This document shows, one piece after another, positions 42,841 through 52,787 of a stretch of 64,000 nucleotides of DNA. The DNA lies in NCBI GenBank assembly GCA_009746045.1, contig RPFO01000072.1, positions 3,964,621 to 4,028,620 on the forward strand. Reading direction: 5' to 3'. This DNA is from Mesostigma viride (lineage: Eukaryota > Streptophyta > Mesostigmatophyceae > Mesostigmatales > Mesostigmataceae). Under the pieces are notes generated by a model. The model searched no databases, was not told the DNA's origin, and saw nothing but the letters and a program-made list of their open reading frames with translations. A program made the position numbers and the translations under genes. How positions within the stretch are numbered: position 1 is the first letter of the stretch; every line of letters starts with the position of its first letter.

Positions 42841-43170
42841 GGCGAGATTTGGCGCGGCCGGTGTAGAGTGCCACATGGATAGGTTCTATTGGACGGGAGA
42901 TTTGGCGCGGCCGGTGTAGAGTGCCACGTGGCGCGATTCTATTGGTTACGAAATTTGGCGCGGCCGGTGTGGAGCGTGGCCGTGGGGGAGTGGAAGGGGC
43001 GCGGGGAGGCCACGGGGAGCCACGGGAAGGCGGGGGAGGCCACGGGGAGGCCACGGGGAGTCACGGGGAAGGAGGGGAAGGCGGGGGAGGCGGAGGCGTA
43101 ACCGAAATTCGGCGAATCCGATTGGACGCGAGAATTGGCGCCGTTGACATAGAGAGTGCCACGTGGCGTC
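42841..43170. repeat. Repeats carrying GCCACGTGGC boxes
   Basis: Three copies, about 53 bp apart, of GGCGCGGCCGGTGTAGAG followed by a TGCCACGTGG-type box, plus a fourth variant ending at 43,167. Perfect GCCACGTGGC palindromes lie at 42,923 and 43,158. An AGGCCACGGGGAGCC-type run lies at 43,005-43,070. Confidence 0.75.
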
Positions 43171-43208
43171 GACGGATTTGACGGAACTATAAGCGCCGCG
43201 CCAGAGAC

Positions 43209-44018
43209 GGGTGCACCCTCTGTTCCACCCTCCTTTCCGCCCTCTGAACCCCCTTTTTTGACCCCCGAAAACCCCCTTCCCGACCCCTGAAAAAGGCCTG
43301 TTCCGGTGTTCCGGCCCACCCCCCCTGGGCCGGTATCATTCTGAAAAAAAATTTTTCTGGGACCAAAATCCTCCGTTTCGGACTTAGCCGATTTCGGCCT
43401 CTCCTCTTCCCCTTTCTCTCCCTCCCTTCCTTCCTCTCTCTCCCTCTCCTTTCTCTCTCCCTCTCCTTTCTCTCTCCCTCTCCTTTCTCTCTCCCTCTCC
43501 CTCTCTCTTCTCCCCTCTCTTCCCGTCCCTATATATCCAGGGGTATAGGGTTCTATCTATTTATTTTTCCTATAAAATCAGTTTATAAAAAGATACCGGC
43601 ACGCCATCCCGGAAATAGGATATATAAGACGGTGTCCTATTCACGCCCCACGGTTAAATAGGACGAATAGCCGCCTATATATACCGTTCCTATTCCCGGA
43701 GGGGGCGTGCTGGTATCATTCTAAAAAGTAGATATTAGGAAAATATATAGACCCTATACCCTGGATATGTAAAGACGGGAAGGGAGAGGAGAGAGAGGGA
43801 GAGGGAAGAGGGAAGAGAGAGGAGGAGGCCGAAATCGGCTAAGTCCAAAACGAAGGATTTCGGTCCCAGAAAAATTTTTTTTCCGAATGATACCGGCCCA
43901 GGGGGGGGAGCCGGAACACCGGAACAGGCCTTTTTCGGGGGCCGGGAAGGGGGTTTTTGGGGGTCAAAAAAGGGGTTCAGAGGGCGGAAAGGAGGGTGGA
44001 ACAGAGGGATGCACCCGT
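43209..44018. repeat. Large imperfect palindrome (about 810 bp)
   Basis: The left arm from 43,209 (GTGCACCCTCTGTTCCACCC) is the reverse complement of the right arm ending 44,018 (GGGTGGAACAGAGGGATGCAC). Pairing continues inward through TGGGCCGGTATCATTCTGAA / TTCCGAATGATACCGGCCCA and CCGGCACGCCATCCCGGAAA / TCCCGGAGGGGGCGTGCTGG to an 8-bp stem (43,634-43,641 and 43,657-43,664) around a 15-nt loop. The arms differ by indels, mostly in pyrimidine tracts. There is no coding capacity. It could be a replication origin, a hairpin terminus or concatemer junction, or a foldback element. Confidence 0.85.
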
Positions 44019-44645
44019 TTCGGGCCGAATCGGTGCGGCGCTCCAAGTAGCGACCAATCGGATCGCTCCGTTTCGCCGATGTGACGGATGGCGCGGCGCT
44101 CCGAGTAGCGACCAATCGGATCGCTCGGTTTTGGCGGGAAATTGGGGGAAATCGGCGCGGCGCTCTCCGTGGAGATCTCGGGCTGACTCGGGTCGATCGG
44201 GGACTCTCGGGTCGGATCGGGGACTCTCGGGTCGACTCGGGCCGACTCGGGTCGAATCGGGCCGACTCGGGTCGAATCGGAGGGAGAGGGGAGAGGGAAG
44301 AGAGAGGGAGAGAGAGAGAGGAGGCCGAAATCGGCTAAGTCCAAAACGAAGGATTTCGGTCCCAGAAAATTGTTTTTTCCGAATGATACCGGCCCAGGGG
44401 GGGGGAGCCGGAACACCGGAACAGGCCTTTTTCGGGGGTCGGGAAGGGGGTTTTCGGGGGTCAAAAAAAGGGGTTCAGAGGGCGGAAAGGAGGGTGGAAC
44501 GGAGGGATGCACCCGTTTCGGGCCGAATCGGCGCGGCGCTCCGAGTATCGGCCAATCGGATCGCTCCGTTTCGCCGATGTGACGGATGGCGCGGCGCTCC
44601 GAGTAGCGACCAATCGGATCGCTCGGTTTTGGCGGGAATTTTGGG
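43827..44645. repeat. Direct duplication, about 318 bp, 496-bp period
   Basis: The stretch 43,827-44,145 recurs at 44,323-44,645 with high identity, including CCGAAATCGGCTAAGTCC and GATGTGACGGATGGCGCGG. The first copy overlaps the right arm of the palindrome. Between the copies lie GACTCGGGTCGAATCGG repeats (44,176-44,280). It is probably regulatory or structural DNA upstream of the gene at 44,972. Confidence 0.85.
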
Positions 44646-44971
44646 GACGGGTAGGGTCCTGGCACGAGGAGATCCACGGGAAGGTCCACGGGGAGGTCCA
44701 CGTACGGCGCGCCGGATCCGCGGGACGGACGCGATTCGGGTACGATTCGCGGGTTTGGGACCGTCGATCGTCGATCGGCGCAGGGGATCCACGGGACGGA
44801 CGACCGCCGTGTCGGGACCCCCGTGTCGGTTCGTATCGGTTCGTATCGGATCGGATCGGGTCGCGTCGGATTGGAGGATCGGGAGGAGTGCGCCTACATA
44901 AGCCGCCGAGACCCTCGTCTCTCCTCATCCCTTCCTCTCTCCCTCTCAACGATAGAAGCGCGCACGGTAGA

Positions 44972-46315
44972 ATGAACGAGACACGAAACGTGTCCGATAG
45001 TCTCGCGGGGACGCCGGGCGAGTCCGACGGTCCCGCCGCGGTGCCGGACCCCTCCCCGTCTGTCACCCCCATGGAGGTCGATCCACTCGCGCCCCCCGTG
45101 TCCTGTGGGGCGGTCGAGGACGTGCGGGACGTCCCGAGTGTCCGCGCGCCGATGGACCCCAGGACGCTGTGCCGCGCCGTGTGCGCCTGGTTCGACGCCG
45201 CGGTCGTCAGGGACCCGAGGGACTCGGCGTGCGTCACGACGTCCCAGTTCGCCGACGAGATGGACCGCTTCCTCCTGTCCAAGGGCCTGCCGGCGTACGA
45301 CCGGTCCGGCCTGGCGGGCGACCGCCCGCAGGCGCGCGGCGCGCATTTCAACCTGATATCCGCCATCGCCGCGTCCTACGGCGTCGTCGTCAGCGATTTC
45401 GGCGACGGCCTGACGCTCTGCCGTCTCCTCGTCCGTCCTCCGGCCGGCGGGTACCCGTTCGACCCGTCGCCGCTCCCGAAGCCCGCGTCCTTCGACGACG
45501 ACGGGTACTTCGCCGCGCTCGCGCGCAAGGAGCTGATACAATCGCGGCTCGCCGAGACCTCCGCCGTGCTGGATGAGGAGGATCTGGACCGTCTCGAGTG
45601 CACGGACGAGGAGGACGCGTTCGAGTCCCACCTTCGACGCCCCCATGCGTTCGCGCATCTGTGCCAGTTCCGCGTCGCCCGGCGCGCGTGCGACCGCAAG
45701 CGCGTCCCGCGCCCCGAGTGGCTCGATAGGACGATCGCCGAGATGAGGCGTCAGGTCTCCTGGGACTACGACGAGTCTGCCAAGGGGAGGACGAGGGCCG
45801 GGACGCACATGTCGGATCACCTGACGGACGTACTCGGATGGCCCTCGACGGCGGAGGACGCCTTGCCCCTCCAGACGTCCCTCGAAGACGCGGCCGGATC
45901 CGGGCAGGACGCCGTCGCCGCCCTCCGCGTGTCGCCGAACGTGTCGAGCCAGATTTCGGCTGCCGTCCGCGCGTCTGGGGGCGGTAAAGCGACGCGCGCC
46001 GAGCCGTTCGTCGGAGATCTCCCGTCGCGTCTGTTCGCGCGCGTGCCGGACGCTCGCATGTCCTTGTCCGCCTTCCGACACCTCTACTTCGAGCGTCACC
46101 TCGGATGGCCGGCGTCCCGGCGCTTCACCGTCCCCAACGAGGTGGTCGCCGCACAGCTGGCCGCACGCGGCATCCGATTGAGCGGGCGGAAGAGGGGCCG
46201 CGACGTCACGGTGGACGGCCCGCCTGCCAAGAACGTGAAGTGGGTCGAGGGCCTGGCCCTCGCGCCGGGCGTCGTGGTCCGCGAGAGCGACGTCGAGTGC
46301 GATGCGGGGAATTAG
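44972..46315 (+). CDS. Viral protein, possible winged-helix DNA-binding domains
   Basis: 447 residues from ATG 44972; upstream frame extension runs into repeats and is not used. Not recognised with confidence. Two segments look like helix-turn-helix or winged-helix folds: VTTSQFADEMDRFLLSKGLP near residue 85, and MSLSAFRHLYFERHLGW with VVAAQLAARGIRLSG near 365-410. The second recalls the C-terminal domain of D5/P4-type primase-helicases, but no ATPase motifs are present. The N-terminus is Pro/Val-rich and probably disordered. A CTACATAA box lies about 75 bp upstream. Confidence 0.65.
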   Translation: MNETRNVSDSLAGTPGESDGPAAVPDPSPSVTPMEVDPLAPPVSCGAVEDVRDVPSVRAPMDPRTLCRAVCAWFDAAVVRDPRDSACVTTSQFADEMDRFLLSKGLPAYDRSGLAGDRPQARGAHFNLISAIAASYGVVVSDFGDGLTLCRLLVRPPAGGYPFDPSPLPKPASFDDDGYFAALARKELIQSRLAETSAVLDEEDLDRLECTDEEDAFESHLRRPHAFAHLCQFRVARRACDRKRVPRPEWLDRTIAEMRRQVSWDYDESAKGRTRAGTHMSDHLTDVLGWPSTAEDALPLQTSLEDAAGSGQDAVAALRVSPNVSSQISAAVRASGGGKATRAEPFVGDLPSRLFARVPDARMSLSAFRHLYFERHLGWPASRRFTVPNEVVAAQLAARGIRLSGRKRGRDVTVDGPPAKNVKWVEGLALAPGVVVRESDVECDAGN

Positions 46316-46518
46316 ACTAGCTTTCTACTAGTGACGTGTTTGCATTGGTTTGATGTTGTGTGGACGATAATTTCGTTTATTACGATTTTTTATTCAATAC
46401 AATCGATTTATAAATGCCACGTGGCGTCTTTGTTTGTTTGGTAACGCTAGAGTCTCACTCCTAGGACTCTTTCGCGGACTCGCGGACTCGCGGACTCGCG
46501 CGTTCGTCGCTTTTTTTG
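46316..46518. other. Intergenic between converging viral genes
   Basis: An AT-rich 90 bp is followed by a GCCACGTGGC box at 46,416-46,425 and a 9-bp GGACTCGCG triplet repeat at 46,475-46,503. It may hold 3' processing signals of both genes. Confidence 0.5.
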
Positions 46519-46857
46519 TCAAGTTACGGACGGGTGCGCCAGTCCGGCGACCGCGGTCCTTTCGGGGTCGTTCGCGTACAACCCGTCGAACACCTCGTGC
46601 CAGTTTTCGGGCGTCGCGCGTTGGCGCGCCGATTCCAGATCCTCCCTCGTCGCCAGGTCGAACCACCCGCTATGGCCCTTCTCCGCGCGCAGGCGGATTT
46701 CTCGGTCCACGTCCGCCAGGAACTGCTCGTACGCCTCTCGGTTCGTGTACCCGCGGTAGAGTTCGTCCGGATCGTCCCGGTGTCCGTGGAGGTACGGGTA
46801 CGCGCGGACGACGAGACCGTCCACGAGTCCGCGGAGAGTGTCAAGGACGTTGCCCAT
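46519..46857 (-). CDS. Small viral protein with myristoylation-type start
   Basis: 112 residues from ATG 46857 (MGNVLDTLRG). The Met-Gly start suits N-myristoylation, which is why this start is preferred to upstream frame extension. A CCTTTATA box lies about 85 bp upstream on the minus strand. The remainder is helical and charged (NREAYEQFLADVDREIRLR). Function unknown. Confidence 0.6.
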   Translation of the reverse strand: MGNVLDTLRGLVDGLVVRAYPYLHGHRDDPDELYRGYTNREAYEQFLADVDREIRLRAEKGHSGWFDLATREDLESARQRATPENWHEVFDGLYANDPERTAVAGLAHPSVT

Positions 46858-46986
46858 GTCCGCGTGTCTTTTGTCGGGGAAGGGAGGGGGGGAGAGACGC
46901 GCGCGTCTCGTGCACAAACGGGAGGAGAAAATGTCCCCTCCCTTTATACCGCGGTTTTCGCGCGACTCGACTCGATCGATCCGCTC

Positions 46987-47721
46987 ATGGCGCCCGGATT
47001 CCATTCGGCTCGCTCGTTCTTCGGAGCCGGGTTCCGATCGACGCGCGACCGATCGTCCGGGTCCTGGTGGAGAAGCAAGGACGGCAGCGGGACGGTCGGC
47101 GGGGACGGCTTCGGGACGGAGGGCGACGACGACGGGGGCGAGGACGGACGCGGACGTTCCGGTTCCCGGTGTCCGTGGAAAGGCGGTCGACGCGCGGTCG
47201 CCGCCGAGGTGCCAGTCGCCGACTTTGGCCCGGAGGAGGAGAGGTACGCGTGTGTGAACCTGAACGCGCGGGACGCCCCGCCGCCCGTGACCCCGCAGGT
47301 GATGCGGTGGGCGGAGGACGTCCGCAGGGAGAGGAGGGAGTCGCGCGTCGTGGGCAAGCTGCGTCTTCCGCCGCCCGTGACGACGGGGGTGCTGAAGTGG
47401 GCGGTGGAGGCGAACGAGAGGGGCGAGGGGATGGTCCTCGGTCCGGGATTATTCCGGGACCTACATTATTATAGGGAGCTGCGCGGTTCGATATGGTACA
47501 TCGATGCGCGGCCACGACGGTCGCGGGGTTCCGATGCCAAAATCCGGCGGCGCGCCGGTTCTGCTCCGTCCACTCCTCTCGGTCGCGCGCGCGGACGACT
47601 GCGGACGGTCCCGGAGGCGTCCAACGAGGAGGAAGGGGGCGAGGAGTCGGACGGGACGTCGGCGGGGGGCGTGTCGGACGCTTCGGGGTCCGCTCGGTGG
47701 GCCCGTCCTCGCACCGTGTGA
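46987..47721 (+). CDS. Viral hypothetical protein with internal repeat
   Basis: ATG 46987 opens a 244-codon frame. A two-fold repeat is visible: PPPVTPQVMRWAEDV and PPPVTTGVLKWAVEANERGE. The first third is Gly/Asp-rich. The last 75 codons overlap the start of the next gene in another frame and are low-complexity, so the true end may lie near 47,500 (after RELRGSIWY) if a base is missing. Function unknown. Confidence 0.45.
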   Translation: MAPGFHSARSFFGAGFRSTRDRSSGSWWRSKDGSGTVGGDGFGTEGDDDGGEDGRGRSGSRCPWKGGRRAVAAEVPVADFGPEEERYACVNLNARDAPPPVTPQVMRWAEDVRRERRESRVVGKLRLPPPVTTGVLKWAVEANERGEGMVLGPGLFRDLHYYRELRGSIWYIDARPRRSRGSDAKIRRRAGSAPSTPLGRARGRLRTVPEASNEEEGGEESDGTSAGGVSDASGSARWARPRTV

Positions 47722-48830
47722 GGTCGGACGCGTGCCGCCACGCGGTGGGCTCGGCGATCCTGGTGCGCGGGTACAGCGCTCCGGCGCCCGCCGCGCCGCC
47801 CGCCCGCGTCCCGGGGGGGATGTTCCGTATCCCGCCCGTCACGAACACGGGATTCTTACGTTACTTGGCTGGTCTATCGGACGATGATGCGCGGAGGAGG
47901 AAATTGAGACGTTACGGTGCCAAAGCGAGAGAGAAGGCCGAACGCGCCGGGGAGGACCTCGACGCCTTCGACGCCGGCAACGAGGATTTGGAGATCGCGC
48001 TCGAATCGATCGAGAGTCGACTTGCTGGTATTATACCTTCTCCTCCCGCGACTAGTGGCAGTGGGTCGACTAGTGGTACCGGTGGCGTATCGACGTCGAA
48101 GACGGTGGATCCGGTGTTGTCGAAGAGGTTTGACCGCACGAGCGCGTACGGTGAGGCCGTCGACTTGTTTGTGGCTAAGGGTGATGGGGATATGACGGAA
48201 GAACAGAGGTTCGCATTGATCCGCGCTATGCTCAGTTCCAAGGGCGACGGGAAATCGACGGGGGCGAAGATGGAATTGATCGACGCGGTCGATAAGGCTT
48301 TGGCTAATAAGGACGCGTCGAACGCCGAAGCACTCAAGAATGCCGTCGAAGACGGTTTAAAGAAATATTTAGATATACGCAGCAAACGCGCGCGGTGGAA
48401 AGTCGCTTTGGCGGAAGCGGAGAGAAAGATCCGGGAAGCTGCTACGGATAAACGGAATAAATTGGAGGCCAGCGGAACTGCTGGTGGTGGGGGTACGACG
48501 GGCAACAGCGACGAACCGGCTGCAGGGACTCAGGCGGGTGTTGGTGGTGAAAAGGGCAAAGACAATAAACCGGCTGCAAAGGCTCGGACGGGTGCTAGTG
48601 GTAAAAATGGCAACAGCGATAAACCTGCTGCAGGGGCTCCGGGTAACAAGAGCAAAGACGATAAACCGGCCGCAAAGGCTCAGTCGGGTGCTAGTGGTAA
48701 AAATGGCAACGGCGATAAACCTGCTGCAGGGGCTCCGGGTAACAAGAGCAAAGACACTAAACCGGCTGCAAAGGCTCGGACGGGTGCTCGGACGGCTTCA
48801 AAGGCTTCGAAGGGTCGTAAAAAGGGCTAA
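47493..48830 (+). CDS. Protein with DUF5763-like Cys/His motif and histone-like tail
   Basis: 445 residues from ATG 47493. The N-terminus has C5-x9-C15-x8-C24-x2-H27 (RCAATTVAGFRCQNPA, FCSVH), a compact metal-binding motif of the DUF5763 type known from giant viruses. A middle helical region (residues about 110-330) includes RKLRRYGAKAREKAERAG. The C-terminus has imperfect repeats (NKSKDDKPAAKA, GASGKNGNGDKPAAGA) and ends KASKGRKKG, like linker-histone tails. DNA binding or compaction is inferred. Residues 1-109 and the rest could be two proteins; an internal ATG lies at 47,820. Confidence 0.6.
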   Translation: MVHRCAATTVAGFRCQNPAARRFCSVHSSRSRARTTADGPGGVQRGGRGRGVGRDVGGGRVGRFGVRSVGPSSHRVRSDACRHAVGSAILVRGYSAPAPAAPPARVPGGMFRIPPVTNTGFLRYLAGLSDDDARRRKLRRYGAKAREKAERAGEDLDAFDAGNEDLEIALESIESRLAGIIPSPPATSGSGSTSGTGGVSTSKTVDPVLSKRFDRTSAYGEAVDLFVAKGDGDMTEEQRFALIRAMLSSKGDGKSTGAKMELIDAVDKALANKDASNAEALKNAVEDGLKKYLDIRSKRARWKVALAEAERKIREAATDKRNKLEASGTAGGGGTTGNSDEPAAGTQAGVGGEKGKDNKPAAKARTGASGKNGNSDKPAAGAPGNKSKDDKPAAKAQSGASGKNGNGDKPAAGAPGNKSKDTKPAAKARTGARTASKASKGRKKG

Positions 48831-48977
48831 ATATAATGGGACAAAATAATTAGAGCGCCTCCCGGTAGTCTTGGGATACCGGAGTCCCGGCCGCTCTCCC
48901 GTCCGAGTCCGCGCGTCGCCCCGGAAAATGATCGCAGACCATACTAGGCAGCACCGCGCTCGAAGAACGCAATCATC

Positions 48978-49304
48978 ATGGGGCAATTCCCGAGTTCCAC
49001 GCGAATCCACGCGTCCGGAGTCTCCGACGTCGTCGTCGTCGAGTCGCGGGCCGCGGACATCTCCGACCAATTGGACAAGATCTACGCGCCATGGAAGAGC
49101 GCATCCCGGCGGGCCGACGACGACGTAGCCGCGTCCTCGCGTCCGTCCGCGAATCCCGAGCCGAGGCCCACGGGGCAAGGGACCGCCACAGCCTACCTGG
49201 ACGGCGCCCTGAGAGACATGTACGAGGACGACCACTCGTCCAAGCGGTTCCGCCACGCCGCGCCGTCCGTCCCCGAACAGACCTTCCGAAGCGCCGTGTT
49301 CTGA
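48978..49304 (+). CDS. Small viral protein with N-myristoylation motif
   Basis: 108 residues from ATG 48978. MGQFPSST fits the MGxxxS/T N-myristoylation consensus well. The rest is polar with an Asp/Ser-rich centre. With the gene at 46,857 it makes two candidate lipidated proteins within 2.5 kb, perhaps inner-membrane or virion-membrane proteins. Not otherwise recognised. Confidence 0.6.
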   Translation: MGQFPSSTRIHASGVSDVVVVESRAADISDQLDKIYAPWKSASRRADDDVAASSRPSANPEPRPTGQGTATAYLDGALRDMYEDDHSSKRFRHAAPSVPEQTFRSAVF

Positions 49305-49491
49305 CTGAAGTATTTTGACATCGTGGTTTGAACCGATGACAGACGCGCGATGACGCGTGAATTGATGTATTATGAAGGATAATAAAAGGAACGTTTACCG
49401 ACAAACCCGTTTTGCAACATGTCCCCATAGTGCCAGTACCCGTAGGGTACGATACGATAATGTCGCGACTCTCTCTCTCCCTCTCTCTCTC

Positions 49492-52400
49492 TCATTTGCG
49501 CGCGCCCGACGACTTGGTCGCCGTCCGCTTCTTCGTGTACCGTCTCGCGCCTCCCGCGTGCGATATCTCGCGGATCTCGTAACGGTCGTCCAGCATCGAC
49601 GACGCGTTGTCGTGCGCGCCGGAGTACCGGCACGTCAGCGGCCGGCGGCCCGACGCGGTCCGCAGGTTCCTGTCGTTGTGCACGGGGAGCATGTACTTGC
49701 AGTCCACCGCGACCTCGCGCAACGTCGTTAGCAGCGTGTCCATGCGCCGGTCGCTCGCGTTGTCCCGCGCGCGGTCGGACACGAGCCCGTCCACCCACCA
49801 GATTTCCGACCTCTCCCGCAGCAGTTCGATCTCCGCGTCCGCCACCTTCTTGTACAGCGTCAGCGCCTTCCGCAGATCGCCCGTCACCCGTCTGTCCCGC
49901 AGGTCCTCCGCGGCGTTCTGACTCCGCGCCATCGCCTCCTCCTCGGCGCGTCGGAGCCGCCCCGGGTGGTCCCTCTCGATGGCGTCCAGCGCCTTGTGCA
50001 ATCGGATCGTCTCCGCCGACGGACGCGACATGTACCGGTGGACGGACACCGTCCACGTCCGCGCGTCCTTGTCGAGCTGATCGTGGCTGCAGTACCGCAC
50101 CGCGCGGGCGATCAGCTGTTTCTCCTTGTTCTTCGTCGGCTGCGGCTCCACGATGTGCACGTGGCGGACGCCCTTCAGGTCCAGACCCTCGTTGTACCTC
50201 CCGCTCGCCAGGATCAGGTGGACGCGCTGGCCCGTCCGATTCGAAGGGTGGTTGAACACGCCCGCGACGTCCTTCAGTCCCTGGCGATCGGACGCCTCGT
50301 TCGTGCCCAGGACGATGTACCGTCGCTCGCTCCGCTCCGCCCTGTCGTCCTCCAATCGCGCGTACCCCATCGCCTTCAGCACCTTCTCGAGGTCGCCGAT
50401 CCCGTGCTGCCGGGAAAAGCGCGAGTACACGAAATGCTTCTCGCCCGGCGTCAGCTTGCCGACGATCGCCGAGAATTTGGGCGACAGACGCGACAAGTTG
50501 CGGAGGAGGGACTCGCCCTCGTACTGATGAAACGACATGTTGTTCGACGTGCCCTGCAGCGTCGTGTAGTACTGGTCGAGGCTTTCCGGGTCGTGTCGCA
50601 GATGGGATTTGTGGACTTGCTCGCGGAACGCCTTCTCTTGTTCGGCGCTCATCGGCGTGAGGTGGTCTTCCGCCGGCATGAGCTCGGGGTACGCGCTCAG
50701 GTCGCCCGTGAAGTCCGCGAACGAGACGAGGCCGCGGAAATCCTCGGCGTGCGAGTCGAACGCGATCTTGTGGGACGACGGGTGTCGGATCATGTTCACC
50801 AGCGTCAGGATCTCGTCGACATTGTCCCCCGGCGTGGCGCTCAGGATCACGGTGTACAGTCCGGACACGTCGACGGCCGGGTTGTGGACCGGCGCTCGAC
50901 GGGTCGCCAGGAGCGAGAGGATCGCGGCGTTGTCCTTCTTCTGCATCTCCAGCGGGTGGAAGAGGTTCTGGACCTCGTCCATGATCAGCACCGCGTTGTG
51001 GAGGAGTTTCGGGTCCGCGTTCTTGCGGCTGTTGTGGACGTCGACCGCGTGCGCCAATTTCGCGAACGTCAGGATCTCGCCGCCCCACACCCTGGCCTTG
51101 ACCGCCCTCACGGCCTCGTCCCTGGACATGCGCTTCAGGCGCGGGAACATCGGCGCCCACTCGGCGATCTTCTCGATCGTGTTGTTGCGGCTGTTCTCGA
51201 TGGACGTCGCCAACAGGATCTTCACCGACCCGCCCGTCTCCGGATCCTGGGCGTCCCAGAACGCGTCGATGGCCGCCATCGTCGTGGCCGTCTTGCCGCT
51301 CCCCGTCGAGTGCCACGCCAGGAACCCGCGCGCGGGTCTGCGCGACGGATGGAATCGCGCCATCCGTTCCAGGAACGCGTGGACCGACGTCTGTTGCGGC
51401 GACGGGATCTTCTTGGCGTTCGGATCCCTCGCGCAACTGTTGGATCGCGGGTCCGCCAGTTTCTGGCGCGTCTCGGGCGGTTCCGCGTCCGGCCACTCGC
51501 CGTCCAGGTACTTCCGCAATTGGGTCTGGAAATCGCTCGTCATCGGGTCCGGGAAGTCGGCGGGCACGCGGCGACTCGCGCGCGGGGCCCGTTCCGCGTT
51601 GATGTTCACGCGCGGCTCGTACAGCACCAGAGCCCGCGAGTTGTCCACCGGCGCCGGGGGTGCCGGACGTGCGGTTTGGAAAGGCGCGGAAGGCGCGGAG
51701 GGAACGGACGGCGGCGCGATCGGGGGCGCGGTCGGCGCGAAGGTGTTCGTGGCGACGTGCGCGACGCTCGGTCCCGCTGTCCACGGGATGTTCGAACGGG
51801 GCGCGGGCGCGTTACCGGACGTCGTGCTCGCGATCGTGGCGCGTTCCATCTCGCGCGCGAGATTGTCGGGCGGTGGGTTGGGAGGAGGCGATGGGACGGG
51901 CGGAGGCGGCGGCGGGGCGGTCGTGGGTGGAGGAGGGACCGGGGCGGAGGGAGCGGCGCCCAGTTGCGGCCACGTCACGGGGGTCCTGCGCTCGTGCGGC
52001 GTCCACGCGCTCTGCATCCTGTCCACGAGGTTGTCCACCAGCCACGGGGAGGCCTTGACGCTTTCGTCCGCGCGCGGGGGCGGGGGGGAGGACGGACGTC
52101 GGACGCCTTCGGTTTCTTCTTGGCGTCTCGGATCGCGAATCTCTCCAGCGCGGCTTCCGCCACCTCCAGTTGCGTCTTCGGGTCCGTGAAATCGCGCGGC
52201 TTGTCCGTCGCCGCCGCGGATACGACGGTCGCGATGGCCTCCGCCGCCTTCCGGCTCGCGGAGGCGACACCGCGGGACACCGCGGCGGGGGCGCGTCTCA
52301 TCCGACCCACTAGGCCGTCCACGAACGACGGACGGGTGGTCGGGGCGGTCGGGACGTCGTTGGCGACGTCCGCGCGCGTCGACGGCGTCTCGGCGGCGAC

Positions 52401-52679
52401 GGGATCGGGCGCGTCCGCGGTCGTCTCCTCCTCCGCCGCTCGCCTCGACGGTTTCTGTCTGGTCCGGTTTTCCGCCCGCGACGGCCTGGCGGACACGGGG
52501 ACTGTCTCGACGTCCGTCGCGATTCCGGCGGCTGCGGCCGAACGGCTCTGGGACCGCGTCGTTGCGCGGACGGGGTGTCGGACGCGTTTGTCGGACGGAC
52601 GTCCGGCGCTCGCCGTCTTCTTCTTCACGGCGGTTCGACGGGGCGCGGCCGTCGTTCGACTCGTCTTCTTCGTTCGCAT
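49492..52679 (-). CDS. D6/D11-like superfamily 2 helicase (one frame break)
   Basis: About 1,060 residues. Large eukaryotic DNA viruses use such helicases in transcription initiation or termination. Motifs: Walker A WHSTGSGKTATTMAAI near 51,310, DEAD-like LIMDEVQNLFHP near 50,985, motif III VILSATPGD near 50,840, and the C-terminal lobe with ASGRYNEGLDLKGVRHVHIV and motif VI KQLIARAVRYCSH near 50,090. ATG 52679 (MRTKKTSRTTAAPRR) starts a basic N-terminal region; one base must be gained at G-run 52,082-52,088 to join it to the helicase frame. A Pro-rich linker separates them. Long frames on the plus strand across it are shadows. It is divergent from the membrane protein at 52,788, with a 108-bp shared promoter. 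Confidence 0.85.
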
Positions 52680-52787
52680 GTTTCTTCGGCGCTCTCGTTT
52701 CGATAGTATACTGCGAGGACAAATTTCCGCCGCCGGCGAAAAATAAGTCTCCCGCGTCTATGTATAGCACACGGTCGCGAGTTCCCG

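Noticed and set aside
43957-44901. Plus and minus frames of 245-314 codons across the palindrome and duplicated repeats
   Set aside because: They are open only because of repeat composition. Their content repeats with the 496-bp duplication and they lack domains.
44894-46099. A 401-codon minus frame opposite the 44,972-46,315 gene
   Set aside because: Low-complexity Arg/Gly/Glu-rich shadow; the plus frame has better composition and a plausible start.
49370-52746. An 804-codon minus frame and a 926-codon plus frame overlapping the helicase
   Set aside because: They are composition-driven shadows in GC-rich DNA without domains. The helicase frame carries all expected motifs.
49492-52770. Helicase start at 52,770
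   Set aside because: There the frame is low-complexity, lacks an ATG and overlaps the start region of the divergent gene. The basic N-terminus from ATG 52,679, joined at the G-run, is more plausible.
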